Shown: positions 8,553 to 17,226 of the stretch, in pieces
Numbering within the stretch: position 1 is the stretch's first letter
Layout of the letters: the number at the start of each line of letters is the position of its first letter
DNA from: Elysia marginata
Taxonomy: Eukaryota; Mollusca; Gastropoda; Plakobranchidae
Assembly (NCBI GenBank): GCA_019649035.1
Contig: BMAT01000173.1
Location: forward strand, 53,817-78,827
Reading direction: 5' to 3'
DNA length: 25,011 nt
Program-made: the position numbers and the translations under genes
Notes under the pieces: model-generated
Told to the model about the DNA's origin: nothing
Seen by the model: only the letters and a program-made list of their open reading frames with translations
The model's database searches: none

Positions 8553-10865
8553 TCTGGCAGAAAGGAAAAGGGTCAAATACGTTAGTGTAGCGACTTATGT
8601 TAACGTTACAGCAGCTGCTAATGGTAGGATCTCCTGACCAAAGTTTCATGATCTCATCGAGCCGTTTTGTTGTTTCAGGAGTGAGCTTGCTAATCCTCCC
8701 TGTCATACAGATCTTAGAACTTAAAAACCATTAGACTAAACCCGTTACACTGTTTGGAGTTTTGGGTTCTCCACCTGCCCTGGCTTGCGGGTTTTACACC
8801 CAATTTAGCGTTCCGCTGTCTTAAACGCGAAGCTCGTGTCTTAATCAAACACGACCTAAACCCATGCACTTAAGATGTTTGCTTACACTCGGCATTTGAG
8901 CAGATAAAAGGTGTTCGGCCATCACTCATCCCTTAATCGAACAATTGTTTCTTTTGCTTTCAAGGGGCACTAACGAAAAACTGGAGTAAAAAGCCTTGTG
9001 TTTTTAACGAAAACATCACGAGCATATTAAGAGGGTTAAAATGATAGCGGATCGCATGTAAATACCTCTCAACTTTATAGTTTTACATGTATCTCTACCT
9101 TTATGTCCATGTTCTACATTTAAATAAAAGTATTGAAGAATGTGAATGAAAACACTGAAGCTCTTGGGGCAAAAACCCTCTCTTTTTTTTAATTCGAGGG
9201 GATCTGTTGTCCTATGTTAGATGAAAAGCGAAATCCTTTGATTTTTGTACACAAAAGGTAGGCGCAGGGCAGGAATGTACAAAATGAAATTACGAAAAAA
9301 AATTACCCTTATTAATACTTTCATGTAGCATGGGCACCAGTTAGCATTACACTCGCCGGAGAAAAGTGAATTCAGTGAAATGGAATACCATATACATGTA
9401 TTGTATGGATCTGACCTTTTGAGCTAATAGTTGAAGGTCTTTTCCGATTTGACATACCTGTCTCGATATAAAGACAGTAAAATGTGTCTCCTTTCAGCTG
9501 GAGGATCTGGGTCACCTTTGTAAACATAATACGCAGTGTAAGAAAATGCCTGAAAAAAAACAAAATTTCTAAAATTGTGTCAAGAATCCACCATAAGACT
9601 ACATTGGGGTAAAGGAAATATTTCCGATTTCTAATACCATGAGATAACTACTTATTCACTTGGTTTTCCTTCAAATAAGGCCAAGTCGAGAATATGTATC
9701 ATGGAATTTATCGCTTAAACCACTAGCCTTGGAAGATTCCATGTTTGTTGCGTTTACTTCCGCATTAAGGCAGCTTATACCGCATGGATCAACATTATGT
9801 GATATTGACACTGGTGTTTTCCTAAAGTATCATACAAACAACCCCGCACAGACTTGAGATTATAATCTGGATTGTTTCTGAGCTAAATCTGTCTCACAGC
9901 AAACGCTCCTTCTTAATTAAATGTCGTCCCTCAACAATCGATTTTTGGTGTATTATAATCTCTCAGAATACCAGTAGTCAAGCGGGTGTCGTGATAACTA
10001 CATTTGTATTTCTACTTCTAGCAGAGGAGGCTTACTGCTAGCTGGAGACGGAAACAGGCACTGAGGGTTTAGGAAACAAACCAATTCTGATATTGTTAAG
10101 CAAGGCTCTTGAACAAGATAATCTCTCTTAAACTTCTAGATAACTTCTTAAAGAGTGGCACGCACAGTCTGCCATTCATTTTGATTGGTCAAGAACTCTA
10201 CTCATGGGCAATGAAGTGAGGGGGGGGGGCTTTTTCATGTTATGTTACAACAATACAAATGCGATGCCTCTTAATCTACTTCCTCGTATCTTCAATTACG
10301 ACTAAAGTCAGTCGGTATTCAAAACAGTTTTCTTCCAACCTTGGCAATGTTTATGTTTAAGATTATGCGTTATCCACGGACGTTCGGCCAGAAAAGAGAA
10401 CAAACAACAACAGACACGACAGGTACTTAACTTGTGTCCAGCCCACCACAATACCTGAGGGTGAGAGACGTCGTTACTGACAAGCGAGTAAATGTTGTCT
10501 TCTTAAATACATTGAACTGGTCACCGTGATCTTAAAATCCCGGATCATAATAAAAATCGAGTTCTGCAAACACTAACTGCGGCAGGTTCCTGTCTATGAA
10601 TAAAATCCGTGAGCGGAAAAAACCCACAATCTTGATAAACTGAAATGCAATTTGTGCAACTATTAAACTCGATTAATTCAGTTCCAAATTTATTCAGTCA
10701 ATACATAATTATTACACAAATACATGTCTTGAAAATAATCAATGCTCAGTCAAGCTGACAGGTTCTAAATTTATGAAAATTGTGGTAAAATACACTAATT
10801 GTATTAATAATATGAAAGAAAAGAAATATTATCACTCCCACAAACGCCCACATAGTTACGCACTT
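8553..10865. other. Unassigned DNA, no gene recognised
   Basis: Mixed AT-rich sequence. The + frame 9660-9857 gives a fairly balanced 65-residue translation and the minus frames 8467-8706 and 9372-9563 are open, but none shows a known motif, and 8467-8706 overlaps the SINE head. A G10 run lies at 10220-10229. Two ACATGT sites fall near 9085 and 9393. No tRNA-like promoter pair was seen outside the SINE. Confidence 0.5.
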
Positions 10866-10941
10866 CCCTGTCTGTCTGTCTCTCTTTCTCTCTCTATCCG
10901 CCCTCTCTCTCTCTGTCTCTCTCTCACTCTTTCTCTCTCTC
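10866..10941 (+). repeat. CT-rich microsatellite
   Basis: A (TCTG)n start passes into imperfect (CT)n with short interruptions. The minus frame 10746-10982 reads through it as an R/E-rich string, an artefact of the repeat. Confidence 0.9.
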
Positions 10942-11799
10942 AAACATAAATTAAGAGATGGTAGATTCACCTGTGCGTTCATGACAAGTGAGTTTAGTGT
11001 TTTAATATACTTTTTGCCGTTCTTTCATACCAAACAATAATCGATTGACTTAAGATGCTCTCCGATTAACGAGTGTCACCTTTTTAACCTTTAACCTAAA
11101 TTTAAAAGATCTAAGTTTTCTTTAAACTAGTCCACCAGCCTAATATTATGTGTTTGTATAATTCACGATACAGCTTGTATCGGGTTTTAAGAAAAATAAA
11201 ATACAGACTTGTTTCGGCTGAATTATAAAATTATGGTGGTGAATAGAAAATCTAAACCTTGATCTCTCGGTGAATCTAAAATCAAGTTTGGAAGAGGCAA
11301 ATACATTGCAAGCTGGTGATTATACAAAGGTATGGTCCGGCTGGCACGCGAACTCGGGGGTGGTTTTACCTCGATGAAGGTTACAACTTACATGTAGATC
11401 ATAGTCACCCTTATATTATAACTGTGACGGTTCAGCGAAAGTGGCTGACAGTTGCATGTAGATGCCCCAGGGTCAGACAAACTGCAGCCAGTGATTACAA
11501 TGTATCATTCTGTCCCAATCAGAGACAAACAAGACTAAGTGTTTTGCATGATCTTTATGGTAATGTACTCGGCCTTAACGACGTTCTATAGATATGCGCA
11601 CTCTTGAATAATCTGTCACTAGTGTCAATGTGCGAGGGGTATGGTTTGACCTATCACTGTGCCAGAGTCGCTACTCCATACAATACTAAAACAACGCGCC
11701 TCATACACCCGACTCGAACCTTTGCGTGCGCCTTTGTATACATTCATAGAAAACAGAATAAATAGTGGGGGCAGCCACAGTACAACTAGTAATGATTGA
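10942..11799. other. Unassigned DNA beyond the LINE 3' end
   Basis: The + frame 11316-11591 is 91 codons with balanced composition, including PRVRQTAASDYNVSFC-like text, but matches no family I recognise, has no signal peptide and has no clear splice sites around it. A GACTCGAACC string near 11712 resembles a box B remnant, but no partner box A was found. Confidence 0.45.
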
Positions 11800-13140
11800 C
11801 AGATTTTAATGTATAAAAACTAGCAGCGGATTGAAATGGCGGTTGTCCGTCGGATCCGATGATGACGTTTTTTGCATTTTGTTGCTCATCGATGTCGGCG
11901 TAAGTAGCCGTGGAATCCTAACCTGGAAGCGTAGGGTCTTGAACAGCGTTGGCATTTGAAGTCCGTTGTTGTGATCACCACTAGTGCAGCTCTTTGAGTT
12001 GACGCATTTCCCTCGCAGCAGTGAGCTTCTGACGTCCTGCTTCTTCAGAGTTGGTGACATCTTTGTGGACTCAGTATCTCCATTTTGGTCTGCCCTAAGC
12101 GGTCTCTTCCAGGCCCTTTGGTTTGATGTGAGATTACCGGATGTTTGCCTTCACCGTGTCTTTGTTTTGCAGCTTTGGGCGGCCTTGGTTTCTCTTGCCA
12201 GCCTGGAACTCACCTTACATAAAGGTATCTGGTCATCCTAAATTCCTCCGTTCTGTTGAAATGCCCCATCCATCGAAGTTGGGGCTTTATGAGCATAAAC
12301 TCAGTGCTGGAGGAGTCTGCACGCGACAGGACTTATAATTCTAGGTTTTTGATGATATCTTGCCAACTTATTTTGGGGAGGTCACATTTGGAAGAGCTCA
12401 AGCTTTTTTCTATGTCTACGATACAATGTCCACGTTTGACAACTGTATAGGAGGTGCTTGCTCAAGCTGCTGAATATTGTGCTGGTTCAGCTTTCCGGTG
12501 AGCAGCCTACCTAACGTCTCGCTTGCCTGTCCATTCTAGAGTCGATCTCCTTTTCCAAAGAACCATTACATAATATAAAGTTTCCCAGGTGCTTGAAATG
12601 CGCGACATTGGTAAGTGGTCGATGACAATTCTGGGTGCAGGTGAGCGTGTGTTGGTGAAGGTTGGTGAAGCACGTCAGTTTTGCTAAGAGTAAGACTGGT
12701 AGTCAGCCCAAAGAGCTTCGAGGCCTCATAGGAGCCGCTGAGCATCGTCTGTAGATCAGAATCTGTGTGGGGTACAAGGGTGCAGTGGTCAGCGAAGAGA
12801 ACTTCTTGGCGGAGGGTTTGCAGACTTTTGTCCTGGCAGTCAGGCGACGTAGGTAAACAAAAAGGAAGCCATCTAAATGGTAACGAACATAGACCCACTT
12901 CTCCAGGTCTCGGACAACGTGAGACAGCATGCAGATTGATGACTCCAAGTGGCAGGTCTGGTACGTTTGCCAGCAATGCAGTTTTAATGGCAAATCCAAC
13001 ACCATGTATTCTGTCCTCATCTAGCGGCTTTCCTTTCCAGATAAAGGTAACCATCCTCCTTCTCTCACGGACCTTCATCAGCAAGGTGAGTTTTATTGAG
13101 TGCGGCAATGTCTATCTAGTAGCGGATAGAAGTAGACTTA
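11800..13140 (-). mobile_element. Decayed LINE, internally deleted (endonuclease start joined to late reverse transcriptase)
   Basis: All parts lie on the minus strand. From about 13135 to 12937 is the start of an APE-type endonuclease: IDIAALNKTHLADEG in one frame, then FIWKGKP and HGVGFAIKTALL in the next, ending at DLPLGVIN. At about 12937-12945 the sequence jumps directly to reverse-transcriptase residues CMLSHVVRDLE, VRYHLDG and LRRLTARTKV, then LFADHCTL (FADH at 12785-12796), FGLTTS and SKTDVLHQPSP. The thumb-region stretch LLYSCQTWTLYRRHRKKLE lies at about 12395-12465, and SWQDIIKNLE and LRWMGHF follow. C-terminal pieces (VKANI, GLEETA, REMRQ) occupy about 12170-11990, and a CxxC finger ending HR-stop lies at 11886-11969. 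The 3' UTR contains TCATCGGATCCGACGGAC. Several frameshifts and stops break it. The catalytic FADD motif reads FADH. I recognise the family as a widespread animal LINE whose endonuclease normally carries GINERLMTLRL, but cannot fix its clade. It is dead. Confidence 0.88.
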
Positions 13141-13165
13141 AGTTAAAATGGCCGAAAGTGCTTGC

Positions 13166-13246
13166 CTTTGGTGGTATCGCGTGATTTGATAAGTTTAACG
13201 TCCCCTAAGCTTCCCGAGGATGCTTATACAGAGCTTTGGTGGTATC
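13166..13246 (-). mobile_element. 55-bp block flanked by perfect 13-bp direct repeats, possible tiny retroposon insertion
   Basis: CTTTGGTGGTATC occurs at 13166-13178 and again at 13234-13246. The 55 bases between read, on the minus strand, from CTCTGTATAAGCATCC to GGGGACGTTAAACTTATC. That end resembles the GACGTTA-type 3' end of the SINE at 8249. A short 5'-truncated retroposon with a 13-bp target-site duplication is the attractive reading; a local tandem duplication is the alternative. It lies just upstream of the LINE's endonuclease end. Confidence 0.4.
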
Positions 13247-13805
13247 ATCAGTACCCCCGACTTAAGCAGAAGTTTCAGCACCCACCGCCTTGCCACTCAC
13301 TGAGAGAAACACAGCTTGTGCCATGTCATCGCTAAGCCCGTTGACAGAGAAGTTTCACGAAAAAGTCTGTGCCTAGTTTCTCCAAACTACTTGCTAAATT
13401 AAAAGGGGAAGATCGAAATCGCACCCAAGTCAATCATGTTCCTGCAGGGTTAAATTTAAAAATGTAATCACGCCTATTACAATATGCGTATTTATTCAGT
13501 AATTTTGTAAGAACAGCAACAAGACTAGATTAGCACAGATCAGCAAATTGATATAAAAAAGTCTAAGTGAGGCAATGGAGTCACTCAAAGTTTTGTCTCA
13601 TATTTCCATCGTTTTTTGCTTTTTTTTTTTGTCGATATGAAAAGCTAAACTTCGGCTACAAAAGGCAAAGAATGCACTGCTTGCTCCTTCCCGCAAAACA
13701 CTTCATAACCATACTCATAGTCATAGCGGCACAATCGGCATACATACCTATATCTTGAGGAACAGTAAAACATTATAATAATCAATTTTCATTACCATAA
13801 ATAGA
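13247..13805. other. Unassigned DNA
   Basis: Bases 13250-13440 are GC-richer and may be part of an older dispersed repeat, but I cannot name it. The + frame 13567-13758 is hydrophobic around a T10 run and looks like chance. No other feature was seen. Confidence 0.45.
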
Positions 13806-13898
13806 TCCAGATATCTTCTAGATGTAGATCCAAATATGGATAGTCTAGATTAGTGTCTAGATTTAAGTCAGATTTTAGATATAAAATTATAATCTAGA
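13806..13898 (+). repeat. Degenerate TCTAGA-type repeat
   Basis: TCTAGA occurs at 13817-13822, 13844-13849, 13856-13861 and 13893-13898, with related TAGATCC, GTAGATC and TTAGATAT strings between. Four copies of this palindromic hexamer in about 80 bases is far above chance, suggesting a decayed (AGATCT/TCTAGA)n simple repeat or satellite remnant. Confidence 0.65.
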
Positions 13899-15317
13899 TT
13901 TGAGACATAGATGATACTTTTAACTGCAAAATTCAACAAATTTGGCCAGCGAAAGAAAATATACATGTAATTTATTTTTGTGCGTTCTTCTGCCTACCAT
14001 TTTTTCTCCGAAGTGTGTGAAAATCGACATAAATAATTGCACCCGCACAAACAAAACTAACTGCATTTACAACTATCTTAAGCGTAGCGGTGACGATAAT
14101 GCATCGAAAAAAAAAAGCAAAAACTAACAGAAGACAACAATTATTTCATGACTCTGGTGTGTTTCCAAGCTGGCTCGTTCGAAGGACAATGAGAACCGAT
14201 CAGTTTAGGGGGAGAAGAAGAAAAAGAGAAGATATGAAAAAGGCGGACAAGAAGCGGAAGAAAAAGAAAAAGGAGAGGGGGCAGGGACGACATAAATACA
14301 CTTTTCTCTTTCAAAATACATGTACTTGACAACTTCTGCAAACAATTTATCTCTCTATCCATCTCTTATGTTAAAAAAACCTAAACATATTAAAATAGAT
14401 TACAAGATTCAAAACTAAAGCATTCATTTAGTTGATTGCCTTTTTCTTCTAATTATATAATATCCTGCGCCGAAAATCAATTCTTTGTTATTTTCTTTCT
14501 AAACAACATCCAATCTCAACTATGATATTAACCTGCTTCAGGTGCTTGTAATTGCATACATGGCGCTTGATTAGTGTTGTGACACAGTGGTGTTGACATG
14601 TCAGAATGCGTATCGAATTTTCCACACGGACTGCACGCATGCTTGATAAGTCACGCGTCATAAGAAACTGCTTCATTTCCACAAGACAAGCATCGCATGT
14701 TCAATGAATGATCTACGGGCAACAATTTGACGAGGGACATATGGGGTGCATGAAAGTTGTGTGAGGAAAGCATGTTAAGATAATTATGACAACTTATAAT
14801 ACCAGGTTAGCCCGACATTTCGAAAATACATGCATTTTCCTGCTTTGATTTGTTCTGCTTCCACTCTCTCCATTTTCATTAGGTCTATTGGCTGACAAGT
14901 TATCCGTGAGAAGTACAACTTCAGAAGCTCGCGTGGAAGATGAGGCAATACTTAGGCTGATTTCAAATTGATGACATTCGTTCGTTTGTCTATCGACATG
15001 ATTGAATGTTAATTACATAAATTCACAGGTTATGGTGAATGTAATGATTGTGGTGCGTGATAGTGCAAGTGATATTACGGACATAAATAATGGTTGAAAC
15101 GTCTAAGAACAATATTTATTATTCCGGTTCTTCATCATTTAGACTATATCAAGAACTTGTCTCAGGGTAAATTTGCGACGTTTTTTAAAACAAATATTAC
15201 TCTTTCATGAACACAAAACTATTTATCTACCTATGGCACTCCTCAGTACTGCGTTTTCTCCCACAGATTCGGCGTAGTAGGGCTCTATATTAACGTTTAT
15301 TTTGCCTTTTGGACATT
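13899..15317. other. Unassigned DNA with a purine-rich tract
   Basis: No gene recognised. The frames at 13942-14127, 14090-14329 (plus) and 14141-14362, 14488-14682 (minus) owe their length to simple sequence. The 14900-15060 stretch is of even composition but featureless to me. Confidence 0.5.
14207..14289 (+). repeat. Purine-rich tract
   Basis: A run of G and A (AGAAGAAGAAAAAGAGAAG and similar) interrupted by only a few pyrimidines. It encodes a lysine/arginine-rich string in one frame and phenylalanine/leucine-rich strings on the other strand, neither protein-like. Such tracts can adopt triplex DNA in principle. Confidence 0.8.
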
Positions 15318-15338
15318 GTAGTAGTGATAGTAGTATAT

Positions 15339-15375
<37 letters not shown>

Positions 15376-15478
15376 CAGTAGTAGAATTACTAGTAGAAGC
15401 AGTAGAGGTAGCAGTAGTAAAAGCAGTAGTAGTACATGTAGTAGTATTGTTGTTGTTGTTGTTGTTATTATTATTAAT
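15318..15478 (+). repeat. Compound trinucleotide microsatellite (TAG)n-(TTG)n-(ATT)n
   Basis: Imperfect (TAG/AGC)n runs from about 15318 to 15446, including an uninterrupted block at about 15340-15374, then (TTG)6 to about 15466 and (ATT)4 to 15478. One + frame (15302-15529) reads this as polyserine followed by polyvaline and polyisoleucine, a by-product of the repeat and not a protein. Confidence 0.95.
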
Positions 15479-16110
15479 ATAAGCCTACTATTATTATTTT
15501 CACATGAAACTGTTTACAACGTTGTGTAATGCCGAGGAAACTTCGTGAACTTTTCAACTTTGCCTAATTCGATCCGCAGCGGCTAAGACCGGGTATGACC
15601 GGGTATTACCCGATTCCACTTCCTGCTCTTAGTCCACACCTAAGCGCAATGCACGCTCCGATTTAGGCTGGCCTACATTGTTGCTTATGTCGTAATCCTG
15701 GGACTGGCCTGTGCACAAATTATGAACACCTGTTGACGTTAAGTTTTATTGCAATGTAATGACTGCACCGGGCATGTCAAAACTTATGCTTTAAAAAAAA
15801 GCGAAGCTGTGATCAGCCCATTAAAACCATGTGAGGTGTCGTTTGCTCCATAAAATGTTTTTTGTTGTGCTCATGCTCTTGCTTCTTAACAGTGGTCCCT
15901 CCCCTCGTTTTTAATACTTGAAATGTATGCATAAATAGGAATTGCCACTTCGAGTTTGCTGTGTTATTTATTACAAAAGCTAACAGAAATGGGGGTCGAT
16001 AATCAATAGACAAATAAGAAGGTATATATAAACAGACGGACGTAGTGAAATATGCATTGGATCATTAGATTTAATGCAGTCAGTTAAGCAGGCACTACAG
16101 GCAAATAAGT
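15479..16110. other. Unassigned DNA
   Basis: Bases 15540-15720 are GC-richer, with the doubled decamer listed at 15587, but no coding or RNA signal was recognised. The minus frame 15813-16013 shows no family features. Confidence 0.45.
15587..15612 (+). repeat. Doubled GACCGGGTAT decamer ending in a palindrome
   Basis: GACCGGGTAT occurs twice without a gap (15587-15596, 15597-15606). The second copy forms a 13-bp palindrome, CGGGTA-T-TACCCG (15600-15612). No gene is adjacent to suggest a role. Confidence 0.7.
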
Positions 16111-16166
16111 TGATAGATAGATCGATCGACAGATGGATAGATAGATAGATAGATAGGTAGATAGAA
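16111..16166 (+). repeat. GATA microsatellite
   Basis: An imperfect (GATA)n run with ATCGATCGAC and GGTA interruptions. Confidence 0.95.
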
Positions 16167-16234
16167 AGGAAGACGAGATTGGGAGATGAGGGGCGACTGG
16201 GAAGATAAAGAGAAAAAGTGAAAGTGTGTTTGTC

Positions 16235-16240
16235 AGGGAG

Positions 16241-16290
<50 letters not shown>

Positions 16291-16314
16291 GAGAGAGAGA
16301 GAGGGAGAGAGAGG
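16235..16314 (+). repeat. GA microsatellite
   Basis: Long (GA)n with occasional GGG interruptions. Together with the GATA repeat just upstream and the purine-rich spacer it forms a 200-bp simple-sequence zone. Confidence 0.95.
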
Positions 16315-17204
16315 GTTAGTTTTTTACACATAGAATTGGCAGGCCTACGTGATTGATTCAGGGAAGAAGTAAACAAGCCCGGGCAAAACCTGTAGTGTTA
16401 CTGAAGCTTGGTTCAAATCTCCTCCTGTTATACATGCCCAGCCTATGCCTTGCGCCCAGATAGACCTGTGGGCCATCCAAACATTGATAATGAACAGCGG
16501 GCTTGCTCTCGCCATGTATCTGTTACCTCTTCAAGCCAGGCCCCATCGCCCAGGTGTTCTATCATTGTTTATCAAAACCGCCTCTTATCTCAAGTGTCAT
16601 TCATTCAACAACACACAGAGAATGCGCCGTTTGAATAAAGTAAGGATAAAGGGCTACTTGGATACAGTTAAAGGATTAGTACAAGTGGCGGGCCAAAGAG
16701 GACACTTTCAGTGTTTTCTTTACTCTCTATAGGCCTATGTAATTGCTGTTAAAATATTTAGTTCAAGTGGATGATTTTATGCGTGATTGTCGTTCATTGT
16801 TTGTGTGATTCTTTCTGTATTCTTTGTAAACCAAAAGTGGGGGTTTTTTTTGTTTTTTTTTTTGTTATAGATTTTTTAAAGAATATGCCCAACGCTAAAG
16901 ATGATTTTAGGAAGAAGAAGAAGGAGAAGAAGAAGAAGAAGAAAAGAGGGAAAATAAAGGAAGTTTAAAAGAGAGTAAAACAAGGAAAAGGAATAAAGAG
17001 TTAAACCGATGGCTGAAAACCCATGTTCAATGGTCTGATTCAATATTTACGATAATCGTTGAGAATGCATTGCAACTACAACATGTACGTACATATTCTA
17101 TTGAACGTGAATGTATTACTGTGTAAGAAACTTAAAACTTGAAAAGCCATGAAATGATTTTGCAAAATGTGAATGAAATTAGGTCATTTACGATAGAGGA
17201 GAGT
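16315..17204. other. Unassigned DNA
   Basis: Bases 16370-16640 are GC-richer, with two overlapping + frames (16408-16638, 16445-16732), neither of which resembles a known protein. A TAGGCCTA palindrome lies at 16730-16737. GGTTCAAATC near 16411 fits box B but has no box A upstream, so I do not call a SINE. Confidence 0.4.
16844..16954 (+). repeat. Poly-T run followed by a GAA purine tract
   Basis: T8-G-T11 at about 16844-16863 is followed 46 bases later by 45 uninterrupted purines (16910-16954), mostly (GAA)n. The + frame 16771-16968 covers both and ends in a lysine string, a repeat artefact. Confidence 0.85.
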
Positions 17205-17226
17205 AAAAAAAAAAGGGGGGGGGGGG
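17205..17226 (+). repeat. A10-G12 homopolymer junction
   Basis: Ten A followed directly by twelve G. The same A-then-G arrangement recurs at 24076-24096. Exact lengths are prone to sequencing error. Confidence 0.85.

Noticed and set aside
11316-11591. A 91-codon + frame with balanced composition
   Set aside because: No family, no signal peptide, no supporting splice sites, and length within what chance allows in 25 kb over six frames.
12765-13184. A 139-codon + frame
   Set aside because: It is the antisense shadow of the minus-strand LINE, whose motifs are clear on the other strand.
15302-15529. A 75-codon + frame encoding polyserine and then polyvaline
   Set aside because: It is the trinucleotide microsatellite read in one frame; outside the repeat there is no protein-like sequence.
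16408-16732. Two overlapping + frames in GC-richer DNA, with a box-B-like GGTTCAAATC
   Set aside because: Neither translation resembles a protein family, and no box A lies at the right distance upstream.
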